Assembly (NCBI RefSeq): GCF_004379255.2
Contig: NC_056049.1
Location: forward strand, 19,886,063-19,950,062
Source: Salvia splendens
Taxonomy: Eukaryota; Streptophyta; Magnoliopsida; Lamiales; Lamiaceae
Direction: 5' to 3'
Length of the DNA stretch: 64,000 nt
The translations under genes and the position numbers were made by a program. The notes below the pieces were generated by a model. That model saw only the letters and a program-made list of their open reading frames with translations. It was not told where the DNA came from and did no database searches. Positions 24,364 to 34,739 of the stretch are shown piece after piece. Within the stretch, counting starts at the first letter, position 1, and each line of letters starts with the position of its first letter.

Positions 24364-26268
24364 TTATTCCGCGAAAATGGTATCACCTCCTATCTTCGTT
24401 CCATTGGATCCTCCACCAGGTTGTTTCGGTTGAGGCGCGTCATAAGTGGTTCCTGACCTCAACGTAACCTTACTCACATTTGCCTTTTCGGGCATTTGGA
24501 CTGTAGATGGGAGTTTCCCTGCATTTCCCTTCAAATCACCCACCGAACTGGCCAGTTGAGCTAACTGCCTATTCATCATATCCATGTTCGCCTTATGTTC
24601 CTTCTGGGCGTTTTGCATCCCCTGCACGACCTCATTATGGGATTGCAATTCTCCTTTGATGCTCTGTTGTGACGCTAGCTTTTCACCCATCATGTCCTCA
24701 ACGGATCTCCTTGACCTGTTCGAGTTTTGGAAATGACTCGGCCCTTGGTGTTGATAGTTCTGGGAGTTTTGCTGGCCTTGATTAGGCGGGTATTGGTTAT
24801 ACTGGGCAGGAGGGGTGTACTGATCTTGAGGATATTGATTCTGGTGCTGGCCTTGGAATTGATTTTGGTTCTGATGGTTTTGGGGTCCTGGGTTTGGCTG
24901 ATTTTGGAAGTTTTGGAAGTTTCTCTGGTGGGGTGGCACATAGACAGGGTTCGGGTTCTGGTTTTGTGGGTTTTGGTTTTGGGAATGTTGGTTTCTTCCT
25001 GACCAGTTGGTCTGGTAGTCTGGGTTTGCTGGTCCACGGGTAGGGTTTTGGTTCGGATGAGGGTTATACTGATTCTGACCTTGGTTCTGATTTTGGCTCC
25101 CGTCACCCCATCGGAAGTTTGGATGATCCCTCCATGGTGCATCCCGTTGCCTACCTTGAATCCAATGCCCACTAGAATTGAAGTACCCCGCAGAATTAAC
25201 TTGCTCCATATTCCCGAAGTCAGTAGGCTGATCATAGTTTGGTCCTTGATTTCCCTGCTCTGCACCCTTGTAATTCCCAGCTGGGGAAGGTGGTGGAGTG
25301 CTCTTCTCGATCGCACTCAGAAGTGACTTCTTCAGCTCATCCATTTTCAAATCCATTTTCTGCTCCAGTGTATTTTCCTGATCAGTAACCGAGGCAACGA
25401 CAGCCCGCCCTCGGTTGTATCCTTCCCTTGAATGGTCATACTCTTTCTTTGCATTCAGCAGCTTCCTTAGGACTCTCTTTGCTTCGCTAACCCGTAATTG
25501 CATGAAGCTTCCTCCTGACGATGAATTTGCCAGGTCCTTGGTTACCGCGTTCATGCCTTCGTAGAAAGTATGATGTACTTCAATGTCCGCCATGCGATGG
25601 TTGGGACATGATTCCAAAAGACCCATGTATCTTGCCCAATAATCACTCAAGGGCTCATCATACCCTTGCTTCACATTAGTTATTTCCCTCTTCAGCGCGC
25701 TTGTCTTGGATGACGGAAAAAACTCACCCAGGAATGCTGACTTGAAATCGACCCAAGTCTCAATAGAGTTGGGGGGCAGGCGCATGAACCGGGTGTTAGC
25801 TTCCCCCTTGAGCACAAATGGCAAAGCCTTCAGCCTATAATCATCCTCAGTTGCTCCTACTGGTCTCCTCTGCGCCCTACAAATTTTGCAAAACTCATGA
25901 AGAAACTCATACGGCCCTTCGTAGCTCTTCCCGCAGTACAAAGGCAGGATCGCGATCACATGAGGCTTCACATCGCAGGCGGTTTGCCCTGGAGTAACGA
26001 CTATGGCTTGCGGGGGTTCTCCTTCAGTGTGCGCGTTCAGCGTCCCGATCTCCGGGTCCTCATCTCCCTGGTTGGACATTTCCCTTGGGTTGCCTTCCAA
26101 CCGTGGTATCTCTTCTGGTATCGGTCCCTCTATGGTGCCCTTCTCTTCGTCACTACTCGTGCCTAGGTCAGACAAGGTGGTCGACAAGCCAGAACGAGTG
26201 GTTACGAGTATAGATCCTCGCTGAAGTATCTTCGGTCTCCCCTGGTCAGGAGCCGAACTGCTTCTCAT
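24364..26268 (-). CDS. gag: Element C gag polyprotein
   Basis: It is an open frame from the ATG at 26268 (MRSSSAPDQGRPK; an upstream in-frame ATG at 26307 is possible) to TAA at 24364-24366. The retrotransposon gag domain is at about residues 150-290 (FVLKGEANTRFMRL, SALKREITNVKQGYDEPL). It is followed by a basic/acidic helix region and a long N/Q/P-rich tail. There is no CCHC zinc knuckle, as usual in Athila. The stop is in the same frame as the protease-RT ORF 12 bases on (GAA TAA TTA GGG AGA ACT ATG), so gag may once have been fused to pol, or the stop may be read through. It is the only full-length gag in the window. Confidence 0.9.
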   Translation of the reverse strand: MRSSSAPDQGRPKILQRGSILVTTRSGLSTTLSDLGTSSDEEKGTIEGPIPEEIPRLEGNPREMSNQGDEDPEIGTLNAHTEGEPPQAIVVTPGQTACDVKPHVIAILPLYCGKSYEGPYEFLHEFCKICRAQRRPVGATEDDYRLKALPFVLKGEANTRFMRLPPNSIETWVDFKSAFLGEFFPSSKTSALKREITNVKQGYDEPLSDYWARYMGLLESCPNHRMADIEVHHTFYEGMNAVTKDLANSSSGGSFMQLRVSEAKRVLRKLLNAKKEYDHSREGYNRGRAVVASVTDQENTLEQKMDLKMDELKKSLLSAIEKSTPPPSPAGNYKGAEQGNQGPNYDQPTDFGNMEQVNSAGYFNSSGHWIQGRQRDAPWRDHPNFRWGDGSQNQNQGQNQYNPHPNQNPTRGPANPDYQTNWSGRNQHSQNQNPQNQNPNPVYVPPHQRNFQNFQNQPNPGPQNHQNQNQFQGQHQNQYPQDQYTPPAQYNQYPPNQGQQNSQNYQHQGPSHFQNSNRSRRSVEDMMGEKLASQQSIKGELQSHNEVVQGMQNAQKEHKANMDMMNRQLAQLASSVGDLKGNAGKLPSTVQMPEKANVSKVTLRSGTTYDAPQPKQPGGGSNGTKIGGDTIFAE

Positions 26269-26357
26269 AAACTGAATTGAAAAGAAAAGAAAAAGAAGAT
26301 TATGCACAATATATACGCCAAAGTATCACACACAAAAGTAACTAGTAACGCCATCCA

Positions 26358-26375
26358 TCCCCGGCAACGGCGCCA
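26358..26375 (-). other. Primer-binding site of element C
   Basis: The minus strand reads TGGCGCCGTTGCCGGGGA, two bases inside the 5' LTR boundary at 26378. Confidence 0.9.
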
Positions 26376-26377
26376 TT

Positions 26378-27875
26378 TGAAACGGTTTTTGTAGTTGGCT
26401 CAGGGCGCTTAGGTGTCGTTCAAGCAATGATATATCCTACTGGTCAGGATAGAGATCCTAACTAAGCCTAGACCCTGGTTTCAAAAATTCCTCAACCCAC
26501 TCCTACTGATCAGTATAGTGGTGGTAAGGGTCGAATCCCACAGAGATGGTGCGTTAAAACTATTGTGGTGATATTCTGGATGGTTTGGTTAGCTACCACA
26601 CTCGGTTTGAGTCTCTACCTAGGCAAGAACTTAAAGGTAATTTCCTACTGACTAGAATGGGGAAAGTAGTGTAGAGGTGCATCTGTGTACGTGGAAATGG
26701 GGAGACATTTTTGTAACAGAAAATATTTGGAAAGTACGGGATTCTATTTTGGGCTAGACAGAATATTCAGAGGGTAGTGGTAGTCATGGTGACTAGGCTG
26801 ACAGATCTGCAGGTTATAACTAAAAAGTAAAGGACAAAAAGCAAAAAGCATCTATAAAGCAAAGTGGTCCCCAACATTAGACTTGGACATCATCTTCTTC
26901 AACAACACAAACCAAAATCAGAAAATAAATCCAGATTCAACACGGAAACACAGTTTATCAAATCGCGAACACAAATCCACAAATAAGAACACCAAATCTG
27001 AAATAAAAAACACAGGAACTGCAACTCCGCGTACTGGTCAACAGGAAGCGAAACGCACTCAAACTAAACTTCACATGCAGCGATTCACTCACGATTGAAC
27101 AGTTCCACGTTTAACTAAGGAAATTGCGACGGAAACAAGGAAAGAAAAGATTCAGCACTTAAAACACCAAGGAACCTTAGATCTAAACTAACTAGGCGGA
27201 ATAGGAAGGAAAATAAATCAACACAATAACCGAAACGGATATCAAACTTCATAGCATAAACACGTTCAGATCTTCAACAAATATTTCAAAAGCAGAAAAT
27301 ATCCAAAAGCAACAAAGATCCAACGTAAAGAAAGCAAGTAAATTAAACTACGAAAGCGAATAAAAGTGTTTTGCCACTCCGGGCGATGGAATCTCTAAGC
27401 TACGGTCTTGCTGGCTGGAACGGACGATTTGGAACTCCGGGAACATCTAGATCTTCAAGTGACCATGGCAGTGGCGAGGAACGAGATTCTGGACTGGGCT
27501 GAAAGACTAAACTCCGAGAGAACTCTCCTAAAAGTGATGATGATGAAAAATCCCCCTCTTCTCTCTCCAAGTGGCTTCCTTTTATAGGGAGGCTTACCCT
27601 TGATTTTTAGGGTAAGACCTTGCGGTGAAATGACTTCTTTGCCCTTAATTGTGATTGAGCAGTCCCAGCTATCCTCCTTCTCCATCTCGAGCCATTTTTG
27701 CATGTATATTGGTCAGTACGTAATCGTCCTGACGCCCTTTTCACTTGAAGTGTCTGAAACTCTGCCTACTGGTTAGAACGCTTACCCTGCACGCTTAAGC
27801 AACTAGTTTTGCAGATATAATTCAATTATGCACATCATACTGACCCGTAACCTAGGCCTAGAATACGACTTATCA
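26378..27875 (-). repeat. Element C 5' LTR
   Basis: It is a near-identical partner of 13386-14882. TATA box on the minus strand at 27579-27586. It is followed by the duplication aaggt (27876-27880). Confidence 0.95.
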
Positions 27876-27880
27876 AAGGT

Positions 27881-28513
27881 CAATGAGGAAGGTAGAATGA
27901 TTGCAGATGAGAATATCTCTGCCGTGATCCAGCAGAGTGATCTTCCTTCAAAAAAGACCGTCCCAGGGATGTTCACTCTCCCGATTTCAATCGGAGATAT
28001 TCAAGTAGAGCACGCGATGTGCGATCTTGAGGCATCCATCAATGTGCTGCCATATACTATCTATGAGAAGCTGGGAGCGGCCATGCTCATTGACACTGAC
28101 ATAATGATCCAGTTGGCCGACAGATCGTGTATTCACCCTGAAGGAATTCTGGAAGACGTTATTGTGAAGGTGAATAACTTTCTGTACCCAGCCATTTTTT
28201 TCGTAATCAAGATGACGGAGCCAGCATCAAGGGAGTCGAGTGGAGTCCTACTGGGACGGCCGTTCCTGTCTACGACCAGCACCATTATAGACGTCTGTAA
28301 TGGGACGATAAGCTTGGACTTCAATGGAGAACAGTTCACGTTCAATATAGATGAAGCCGTGAAGAGGTCGGCCGACAACGAGAACATATACTCGGTAGAT
28401 GTGACGGAACCCTTAGTACAGGAATTTTTGGAGGAAGAATTCCTAAAGAGGCAGTTCACTGACTCCACTGTAGACGAGGAGGTCGAGAAAGAAGTAGAAG
28501 AGTGGTATGATAC
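27881..28513 (+). pseudogene. Element B protease segment, between element C and a solo LTR
   Basis: It continues the frame cut at 13385 (NEEGRMIADENISAVIQ). The aspartic protease reads CDLEAS where C has CDLGAS, so the glycine after the catalytic Asp is Glu. The Asp itself is kept. It ends at EEWYD, where the solo LTR interrupts; it resumes at 29964 (MKVGEMDDQ). Confidence 0.9.
28509..28513. repeat. Target-site duplication of the solo LTR (left copy)
   Basis: gatac, repeated at 29959-29963. Confidence 0.92.
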
Positions 28514-29958
28514 TGTTAGGGTTTTGTATACTAGAAATCACCTTTCGAGTCTAATTGTTATTTTCCAATAAATGCAACAGATTATTTTTTGTCATAATGT
28601 TGTTATGTTTTACATTTAATGGTTGTTTATTGCATATTTAAATGTATAAGCAAACGTAACAAAGTCTAAGTCTTTGTTTTAGTAGACCGGTTGTGGCCGT
28701 CGTCCAATTTAAGGTAACACGGTCAGTTCTAAACAAAGAAAAATAAGAATTTCACAACCTAGATAGCCCTAGACTAACTATCGCGAAAGGTTTCAATGTC
28801 AGTCCGATTATTTCTAAGCCTTATTGAAATAAGATGACGTTAGTGTGGTATATAGCACTGAATAGATCTAACAGCAAGACGAGTCTTTATGCTATCTACT
28901 GAAAGACGAGGTTTTGATAATTAATTTCTTAATCAGTGTACGTTAGAATTGAGCATACGATATTGAGTACTACTACTTTGACTTACCAAAGGTGCGGGTT
29001 TTTCATCACCCAACGATCTAGGTATATTGGGTAGTGGTAATCATTATCTAGTAATGCTAGGATTGCTATTACGTTGAATCGTGCGCGAGGAGAGTCTCAT
29101 TTGATAACATCCACAAGAGGAGCTCGAAACAAGGTTTTATTATTCGGAACCTAGCTAGTTAGAGTTTAATTACTCTATGAATAATAAATAAGAGTTTCTT
29201 GCTAAGTCCACTCTTGGAGATTAAAATATGTTAATTAATTAAGTCCATAGCAGACAATAATTAATTAATTAATGTTTCTATCTTAAGCGCGGGAAATAAA
29301 TTAAATGCAATTAAAGGAAACCCGAAATACTTGTAATTTCGGATTTGGAAGCCAGTCTAATATTACTTCTGTAGTGGCTGCTTGTAATATTCCAATATAA
29401 GCTTATATTAAATTGTGGGTTCAATTTAATTAGTAAAAAGCTAATTGGGTGAGGCCTGATCCAAATTCTTCCATAGATCCCTGACTAGGCCCAATATGTG
29501 ACTTATATAAATATGAGAATAAAGGAGACAGAAAATACACTTTTTTCTATCAAAATTTTCGTCCCCCTCTAGAGAGAGAGAGTTCGAAATTTGTGCTTCC
29601 TCCGTGAGCAGTTTCTATCTTCGTTATTCAAGTCCTAGTACGTTGGTGAGATTTGCCCACACAAATATCAGCGTATAGTCCGGGACACCAGTCAGAAGGT
29701 CCGAGGTCGAATACTGAAGATCTTCACGTGGAGAAGACGCAAGCTATCTTCGATTCTTGATCAAATCAACGAGGTAATTTAGCTAACTCCGTAGTATGCA
29801 TGTTTTAGGGATTTTATATTCTAAAGCATGATTTTAATTCAAGTTATGAGCATGATACATGTGATAATTACGTGAATAGAATTTGTCTAAATAATCTGCT
29901 AAATAGATCAAATTTATGTGATCGGTAATTTATGCAGCTTCCGTTGCCAACCCCTTCA
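28514..29958 (+). mobile_element. Solo LTR of the E family in element B
   Basis: It starts TGTTAGGG and ends CCCCTTCA, 1,445 bp, flanked by gatac on both sides. It matches, with clear divergence, the reverse complement of the LTRs of element E (38705-40253 and 46186-47735). TATAAATA is at 29506-29513. There is no internal sequence, so it arose by recombination between two LTRs. It lies in the protease-RT linker of B; A has the intact reading at about 4620-4660. Confidence 0.93.
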
Positions 29959-29963
29959 GATAC

Positions 29964-32900
29964 GATGAAGGTCGGAGAGATGGACGACCAGGCCATTGCG
30001 AAAGCAATAATGGATTTCTGCGAGCACCCAAAGCCAGCTGGGTCAAGTGGGACAACTCAAGTATCTAGCCTAACGAAGCGGCTTGATCAAGGCAAGCCAC
30101 TGGAAAAAGAAGTGGCAGAAAATCCTCTGCCTACTGAAGAGCCAAAGCCCGCGAAGGAGCTGAAACCCTTTCCAGCACATCTTAAGTACGCGTACCTAGG
30201 GGAGGAAGAAACAATGCCCGTTATCATCAACAGTCAGTTGACCCAGGGGCAGGAAGACAGATTGCCGGAAGTGTTGAGAAAGAATCAGAAGGCTATCGGC
30301 TGGAAGCTGACAGATTTGGTGGGCATCAGCCCAGACTTGTGTATGCACCACATCCGACTGGAAGAAGGAGCCAAGCCACACCGCGACCAACAACGGAAAC
30401 TCAACCCCAACATGGGGGAAGAAGTGCGCAAGGAAATTGTCAAGTTGTTATCGATCGAAATTATCTACTCCATTCCAGATAGTAACTGAGTCAGCCCAGT
30501 ACACATGGTGCTCAAGAAAGGAGGAATCCAAGTCGTGAAAAATGAAAAAAATGAGTTAATTCCGACTAGACCGGTCACGGGGTGGAGGATGTGCATAAAT
30601 TACATGAAGCTGAACCAAGCTACAAAGAAGGATCATTTCCCTCTGCCATTCATTGATCAAATGTTGGAGAAATTGGCAGGGAAGCAGTACTTCAGCTTTT
30701 TGGATGGTTATAGTGGCTACTTCCTGATCGCTGTAAATCCAGATGACCAAGAGAAGATGTCATTTGGCCTCTGCAATGCCCCGGGCACTTTCCAAAGATG
30801 CATGATGAGTATCTTCTCTGACCTGTTGGAAGACTGCATTGAGATCTTCATGGACGACTTTACTGTCTACGGGGACGACTTCGATCAAGGGCTGCGTAGC
30901 CTGAACATGGTATTAGAAAGATGCTGGCAGAAGGACTTGGTACTAAATTTCAAGAAATGCCATTTTATGGCTACTGAAGGAATATTCCTGGGCCATGTAG
31001 TGTCGAGCAGGGGGATAGAGGTCGACCCAGCAAAGGTAGCGGTCATTGCAAAGCTACCGTATCCTACCAATCAGAAGGAGATCAGAGCCTTTTTAGGCCA
31101 CACTGGGTTCTATAGAAGGTTTATCAAGGATTTTACAAAGATAGCCCAGCCTCTGACGAAGCTTCTCCAGAACGATGTGAAGTTTGAATTCTCTGATGCC
31201 TGCAAGGCCGCGTTCCAATTTCTTAAGGACAGACTGATAAGTTCTCCGATAATACGCGCCCCCGACTGGAATCACCCCTTTGAGGTGATGTGCGATGCTA
31301 GCGACTATGCGGTGGGGGCAGTATTAAGTCAGAAAATCAAAGGAAAGAGTTATGTCATCTTCTACTCGTCAAAAACGTTGAATCAGGCACAGAAGAATTA
31401 TGACGAGACCGAAAATGAGATGCTATCAGTGGTTTTCGCATTTGAAAAATTCAGGCCGTACCTGCTAGGGTCCAAAGTGATAGTCTATACTGACCATGCT
31501 GCAATCAAGTACTTGTTGGCTAAGAAAGAATCAAAGCCAAGACTGATCAGATGGGTCCTCCTCTTGCAAGAATTCGACTGGGAGGCAGTCGACAAGAAGG
31601 GATGCGAGAACAAAGTGGCGGATCACTTAAGCAGAATTTTAGAAGAAGATAACGATGAAGCTATCCCAGACGCATTCCCTGAGGAGCACCTCTACCTGAT
31701 CAAGTCAACATCTGACCGACCATGGGTCAACCAAGTGGAAGATGTTGATCAAGCCGAGCAAGGAAGCTAGGGACATCACACGCGGAAAGAGCCATGGTTT
31801 GCAGACATGGCCAATTACTTGGTGACAGGTGAGCTGCCTGGAAGTGATGAAGCTACAAGGGCACAGAAGCTAAAGCTTAAAAGCGATTCCCGATACTTCT
31901 ATTGGGATGATCCTTACCTATGGAAAATGGGAGCAGATCAAGTGATCCGACGCTGTATACCTGACTGGGAGCAAGAAGATGAGATGGTCCACTGCCACGC
32001 ATTGGCTTGTGGTGGTCACTTCGGACCAAAGAAAACAACAAGGAAAGTACTGTACAGCGGATTCTACTGGCCTTCCATCCATAGAGATGCTTATGAGTTC
32101 TGCAAGAGGTGCCATCGATGCCAGCTTACTTAAGGGATATCTACAAGAGATGAGATGCCTCAGGTCCCCATTATTGTCTGTGAAATATTTGATATATGGG
32201 GAATGGATTTTATGGGACCTTTCCCATCTTCTGTAGGCAATCTCTATATCTTAGTAGCGGTGGACTATGTGTCCAAGTGGATCGAGGCAAAGGCAACAAG
32301 GACATGTGAGTCCAGAGTAGTGGCGAAGTTCTTAAAGTCGAACATCTTTACCCGCTATGGGGTGCCACGGGCTATTATCTCAGATCAGGGAACTCACTTT
32401 GTCAACAGAACCATCGAAGCCTTGATGAGAAAATATGGAGTCCACCACCGCCTCTCCACACCCTATCACCCGCACTCCAATGGCCAAGCCAAAGTATCAA
32501 ACAGAGAAATCAAGGCTATTTTAGAAAAGACGGTCAATCCCACGAGGAAAGACTGGAGCCATCGTCTGGAGGACGCACTCTAGGCCTACAGGACAACATT
32601 CAAAACACCTATCGGAATGTCCCGATACCGGCTGGTATTTGGGAAGATGTGCCATCTGCCGGTGGGAGTGGAGCATCAAGCTTACTGGGCAGTCAAGGAA
32701 ATGAATATGAATACCGGGGCTAGAGCTGCAGAGAGAAGAATGCAGCTACAAGAGCTTGAAGAGCTCCGTCTGGATGCCTATGACTCTACCATGTGGTACA
32801 AGGAAGAGACTAAGATGTGGCACGATAAGAACCTTCGCAAGAAGGAACTTAAGGTGGGCCAGAGGGTACTGCTGTTCCAATCCAGACTGAAATTGATGCT

Positions 32901-33099
32901 AGGGAAGCTTAGGTCAAGGTGAATAGGCTCTTATACCATTATCGCTATCCGAACGAATGGAGCAATCGAACTCCAGGGGAGCGATCCAAATTCGCCTTCC
33001 TTCATGGTGAATGGTCACAGGGTGAAGCCGTACAGAGAAGGAATGGAGGCATTTGTGGTGGACGACATTCCACTACTCATGCCTAACTCTCGACAGTAA
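29964..33099 (+). pseudogene. pol: Element B RT, RNase H and integrase, inactivated
   Basis: It resumes the protease-RT linker and then RT (FMDDFTVYG near 30850), which has lost about 15 residues near 30755 that are present in A and C. RNase H follows at about 31265-31620. The integrase HHCC finger is at about 31990-32120, then MDFMGPF and IISDQGTHF are kept, but the third catalytic acid is Lys (NGQAKVSN against NGQAEISN in C). Stops occur at 30487-30489, 31768-31770, 32131-32133, 32581-32583 and 32920-32922. At least three stand where A or C has Trp (TGG to TGA or TAG). The frame is otherwise kept to 33099. Confidence 0.92.
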
Positions 33100-33704
33100 A
33101 CAGGTAAAAGGAGTGATCGGGTACTCATGGGTAATCTGCTTGATCAAGCAATAAATTCTTAATCTATTAAAACTGATCAAGTGACATCCCAGGGGAACCC
33201 GGTCAAGTCCTTGTTAGTGTAAATAATTTTTAGTATATTGTTTTTTTTAGAAAATTAAAAGTCGGAAGTGGAGGAAAGAAACTGATCAAGTGAAATTATG
33301 TGAGTTTTCATCTGGATTTAATTGTCCACTTGATCAATGCAATTTGAATTTAATTGGTGGTATAGTGATTGAGTTGAAAAGGGCAGGTGATAGAACGTGT
33401 GCAGTCATTAGAGAGGTGTCAGGTGGCGCCAACTGTCGCAATGAAAGGACGTCTTAGAGAGAAAAAGGAAGCGTATCGGAGAAGCTTTGCCACCTGGCAT
33501 TCTGAAAAGGCGCGCCTGTATGTGAAGAGTCGCAGAGATCTCAACAGGCAGGGATCTCAACAGTCGGGATTTCAGTATAAAAGGGGTCTCTCTGATCCCA
33601 CTTTTCATCAACTGCCTTCAGAACATTCGTGCTATCCTCATCTAATTCTCTCTAAGTTCAAATCCCCTCTAAGGAATCACCCACAATCATCACCAGAAAA
33701 AAAA
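33100..33704 (+). other. Element B spacer between pol and env-position ORF
   Basis: Non-coding. It has four TGATCA-core palindromes (about 33139, 33173, 33283, 33332) and, near its end, an internal TATA box preceded by two copies of a gatctcaacag block. Confidence 0.7.
33576..33583 (+). promoter_or_regulatory. Internal TATA box before the env-position ORF of element B
   Basis: TATAAAAG, 129 bases before the ATG at 33705, with the same upstream block as element A (8265-8272). Confidence 0.6.
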
Positions 33705-34259
33705 ATGCAGAGCACTCAACACAATACTTCCTCTTCTTCTTCAGGAGCCGGTATCAACAGTGGTAATCGGAGACCCTTGTCACCAGCCAACCCAGATAAC
33801 CCTAACCTTTCCCCACCGACCACCAGAACCCCATTATCGTCTTCCAGATTCATCGGTCCACTTCAATATGTAGACCCGGCTTACATCAGGCGCCTGGACT
33901 CCGTCTCCCCAGTGGTAAATATTGAGAGGAAAGATTCTCTGCCTCTCCCCAGTGATCTCCTACTACGACGAAGGGAGGCAGAATGGAACCTCTTTTCGAC
34001 TATGGAGGATGGCTTTGTCTCAGGAAGGACGCGCCGCCGAACGACGGATCAACTGCTAAAGGAAGCTGAGGTTTTGAGGCGGCAGGTGGATGAGAAGAGA
34101 CAAGCGACGCAACGGACCTGGGCAGCTGTAGAAGCAAGCAAGGCTGTGGAGGACAGCCGGATGAGAGCAGAGGAAGAAGGCAAGAGGAAGGGGGGAGAGA
34201 GTATCTTTCCTCATCCCAAGAAGGGCCACCATACCATTTCAAGGTATAGGGCTTACTGA
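33705..34259 (+). pseudogene. Element B env-position ORF, N-terminal part only
   Basis: ATG at 33705 (MQSTQHNTSSSSSGAG). The Ser/Pro-rich start aligns with A (8417). The acidic/basic middle reaches the NLS-like GKRKGGESIFPHPKK, where a frame change ends it at 34259. Homology to A can be followed to about 34435, then drops straight into the 3' UTR. The whole ATHILA domain is therefore deleted. A small tandem duplication (aataaggaaggc) lies at about 34349-34390. Confidence 0.75.
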
Positions 34260-34469
34260 CGTTGCCCAGTATGCTCTTCCACGCGTAGGAGATAAGGGAA
34301 AAGATACCAAGGAGAAGGAGCTCTGATGAACGTAAACGCCTTGCATGCAATAAGGAAGGCCTGTGAAATGGAGGCAATAAGGAAGGCTTGCAACATCCCA
34401 TGTTCAACCATCTCAAAGGCAGTAGTATCACCTTTAACTAAGTTTATTTGTATAAATTGTTATTTTTCT

Positions 34470-34739
34470 TTTCTGTTCTCACACTTAGTCCTGTGCATGG
34501 ACTAAGTGTGAGAAGTTTGTGTAGGTTGCAATCCATTTTTGCCTATGTGTTTTGTTTGTTGTTTTTCTGTTTTGATAGGCATGTTTGATTGTTGGCACTG
34601 TGTCACACTTAGCCCAGTGTCTGGTCTGTGAGAAGTTTTCCTTGGTTTCTGTTGTGCCATTGCCTGTACCTAACCCTTTTTTCACTGCATCCAGTCCCTC
34701 GAGGACGAGTTCATATGCAGTGTGAGGGGGGAGGGTTAG
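34470..34739 (+). other. Element B 3' UTR hairpins
   Basis: Hairpin 1 is 34478-34512 (CTCACACTTAGTCC with GGACTAAGTGTGAG), hairpin 2 is 34603-34635 (damaged) and hairpin 3 is 34670-34739 (CACTGCAT with ATGCAGTG, plus an outer CTAACCCT/AGGGTTAG stem). They match the equivalents in A and C in order and position. Confidence 0.7.

Larger units (their letters stand above)
13386..27875 (-). mobile_element. Element C: nearly intact Athila-type retrotransposon inside the pol of B
   Basis: LTRs at 13386-14882 and 26378-27875 (about 1.5 kb each, TG to CA on the minus strand) differ at few positions by eye. They are flanked by aaggt. PBS TGGCGCCGTTGCCGGGGA lies on the minus strand (26358-26375) and a purine tract AAGTGTGAGCAG at 14885-14896 (minus). 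Reading right to left: gag, protease-RT-RNase H-integrase, env-position ORF, 3' UTR. Catalytic motifs of protease, RT and integrase are present. It is 14.5 kb, and the near-identical LTRs make it a recent insertion. Confidence 0.96.
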
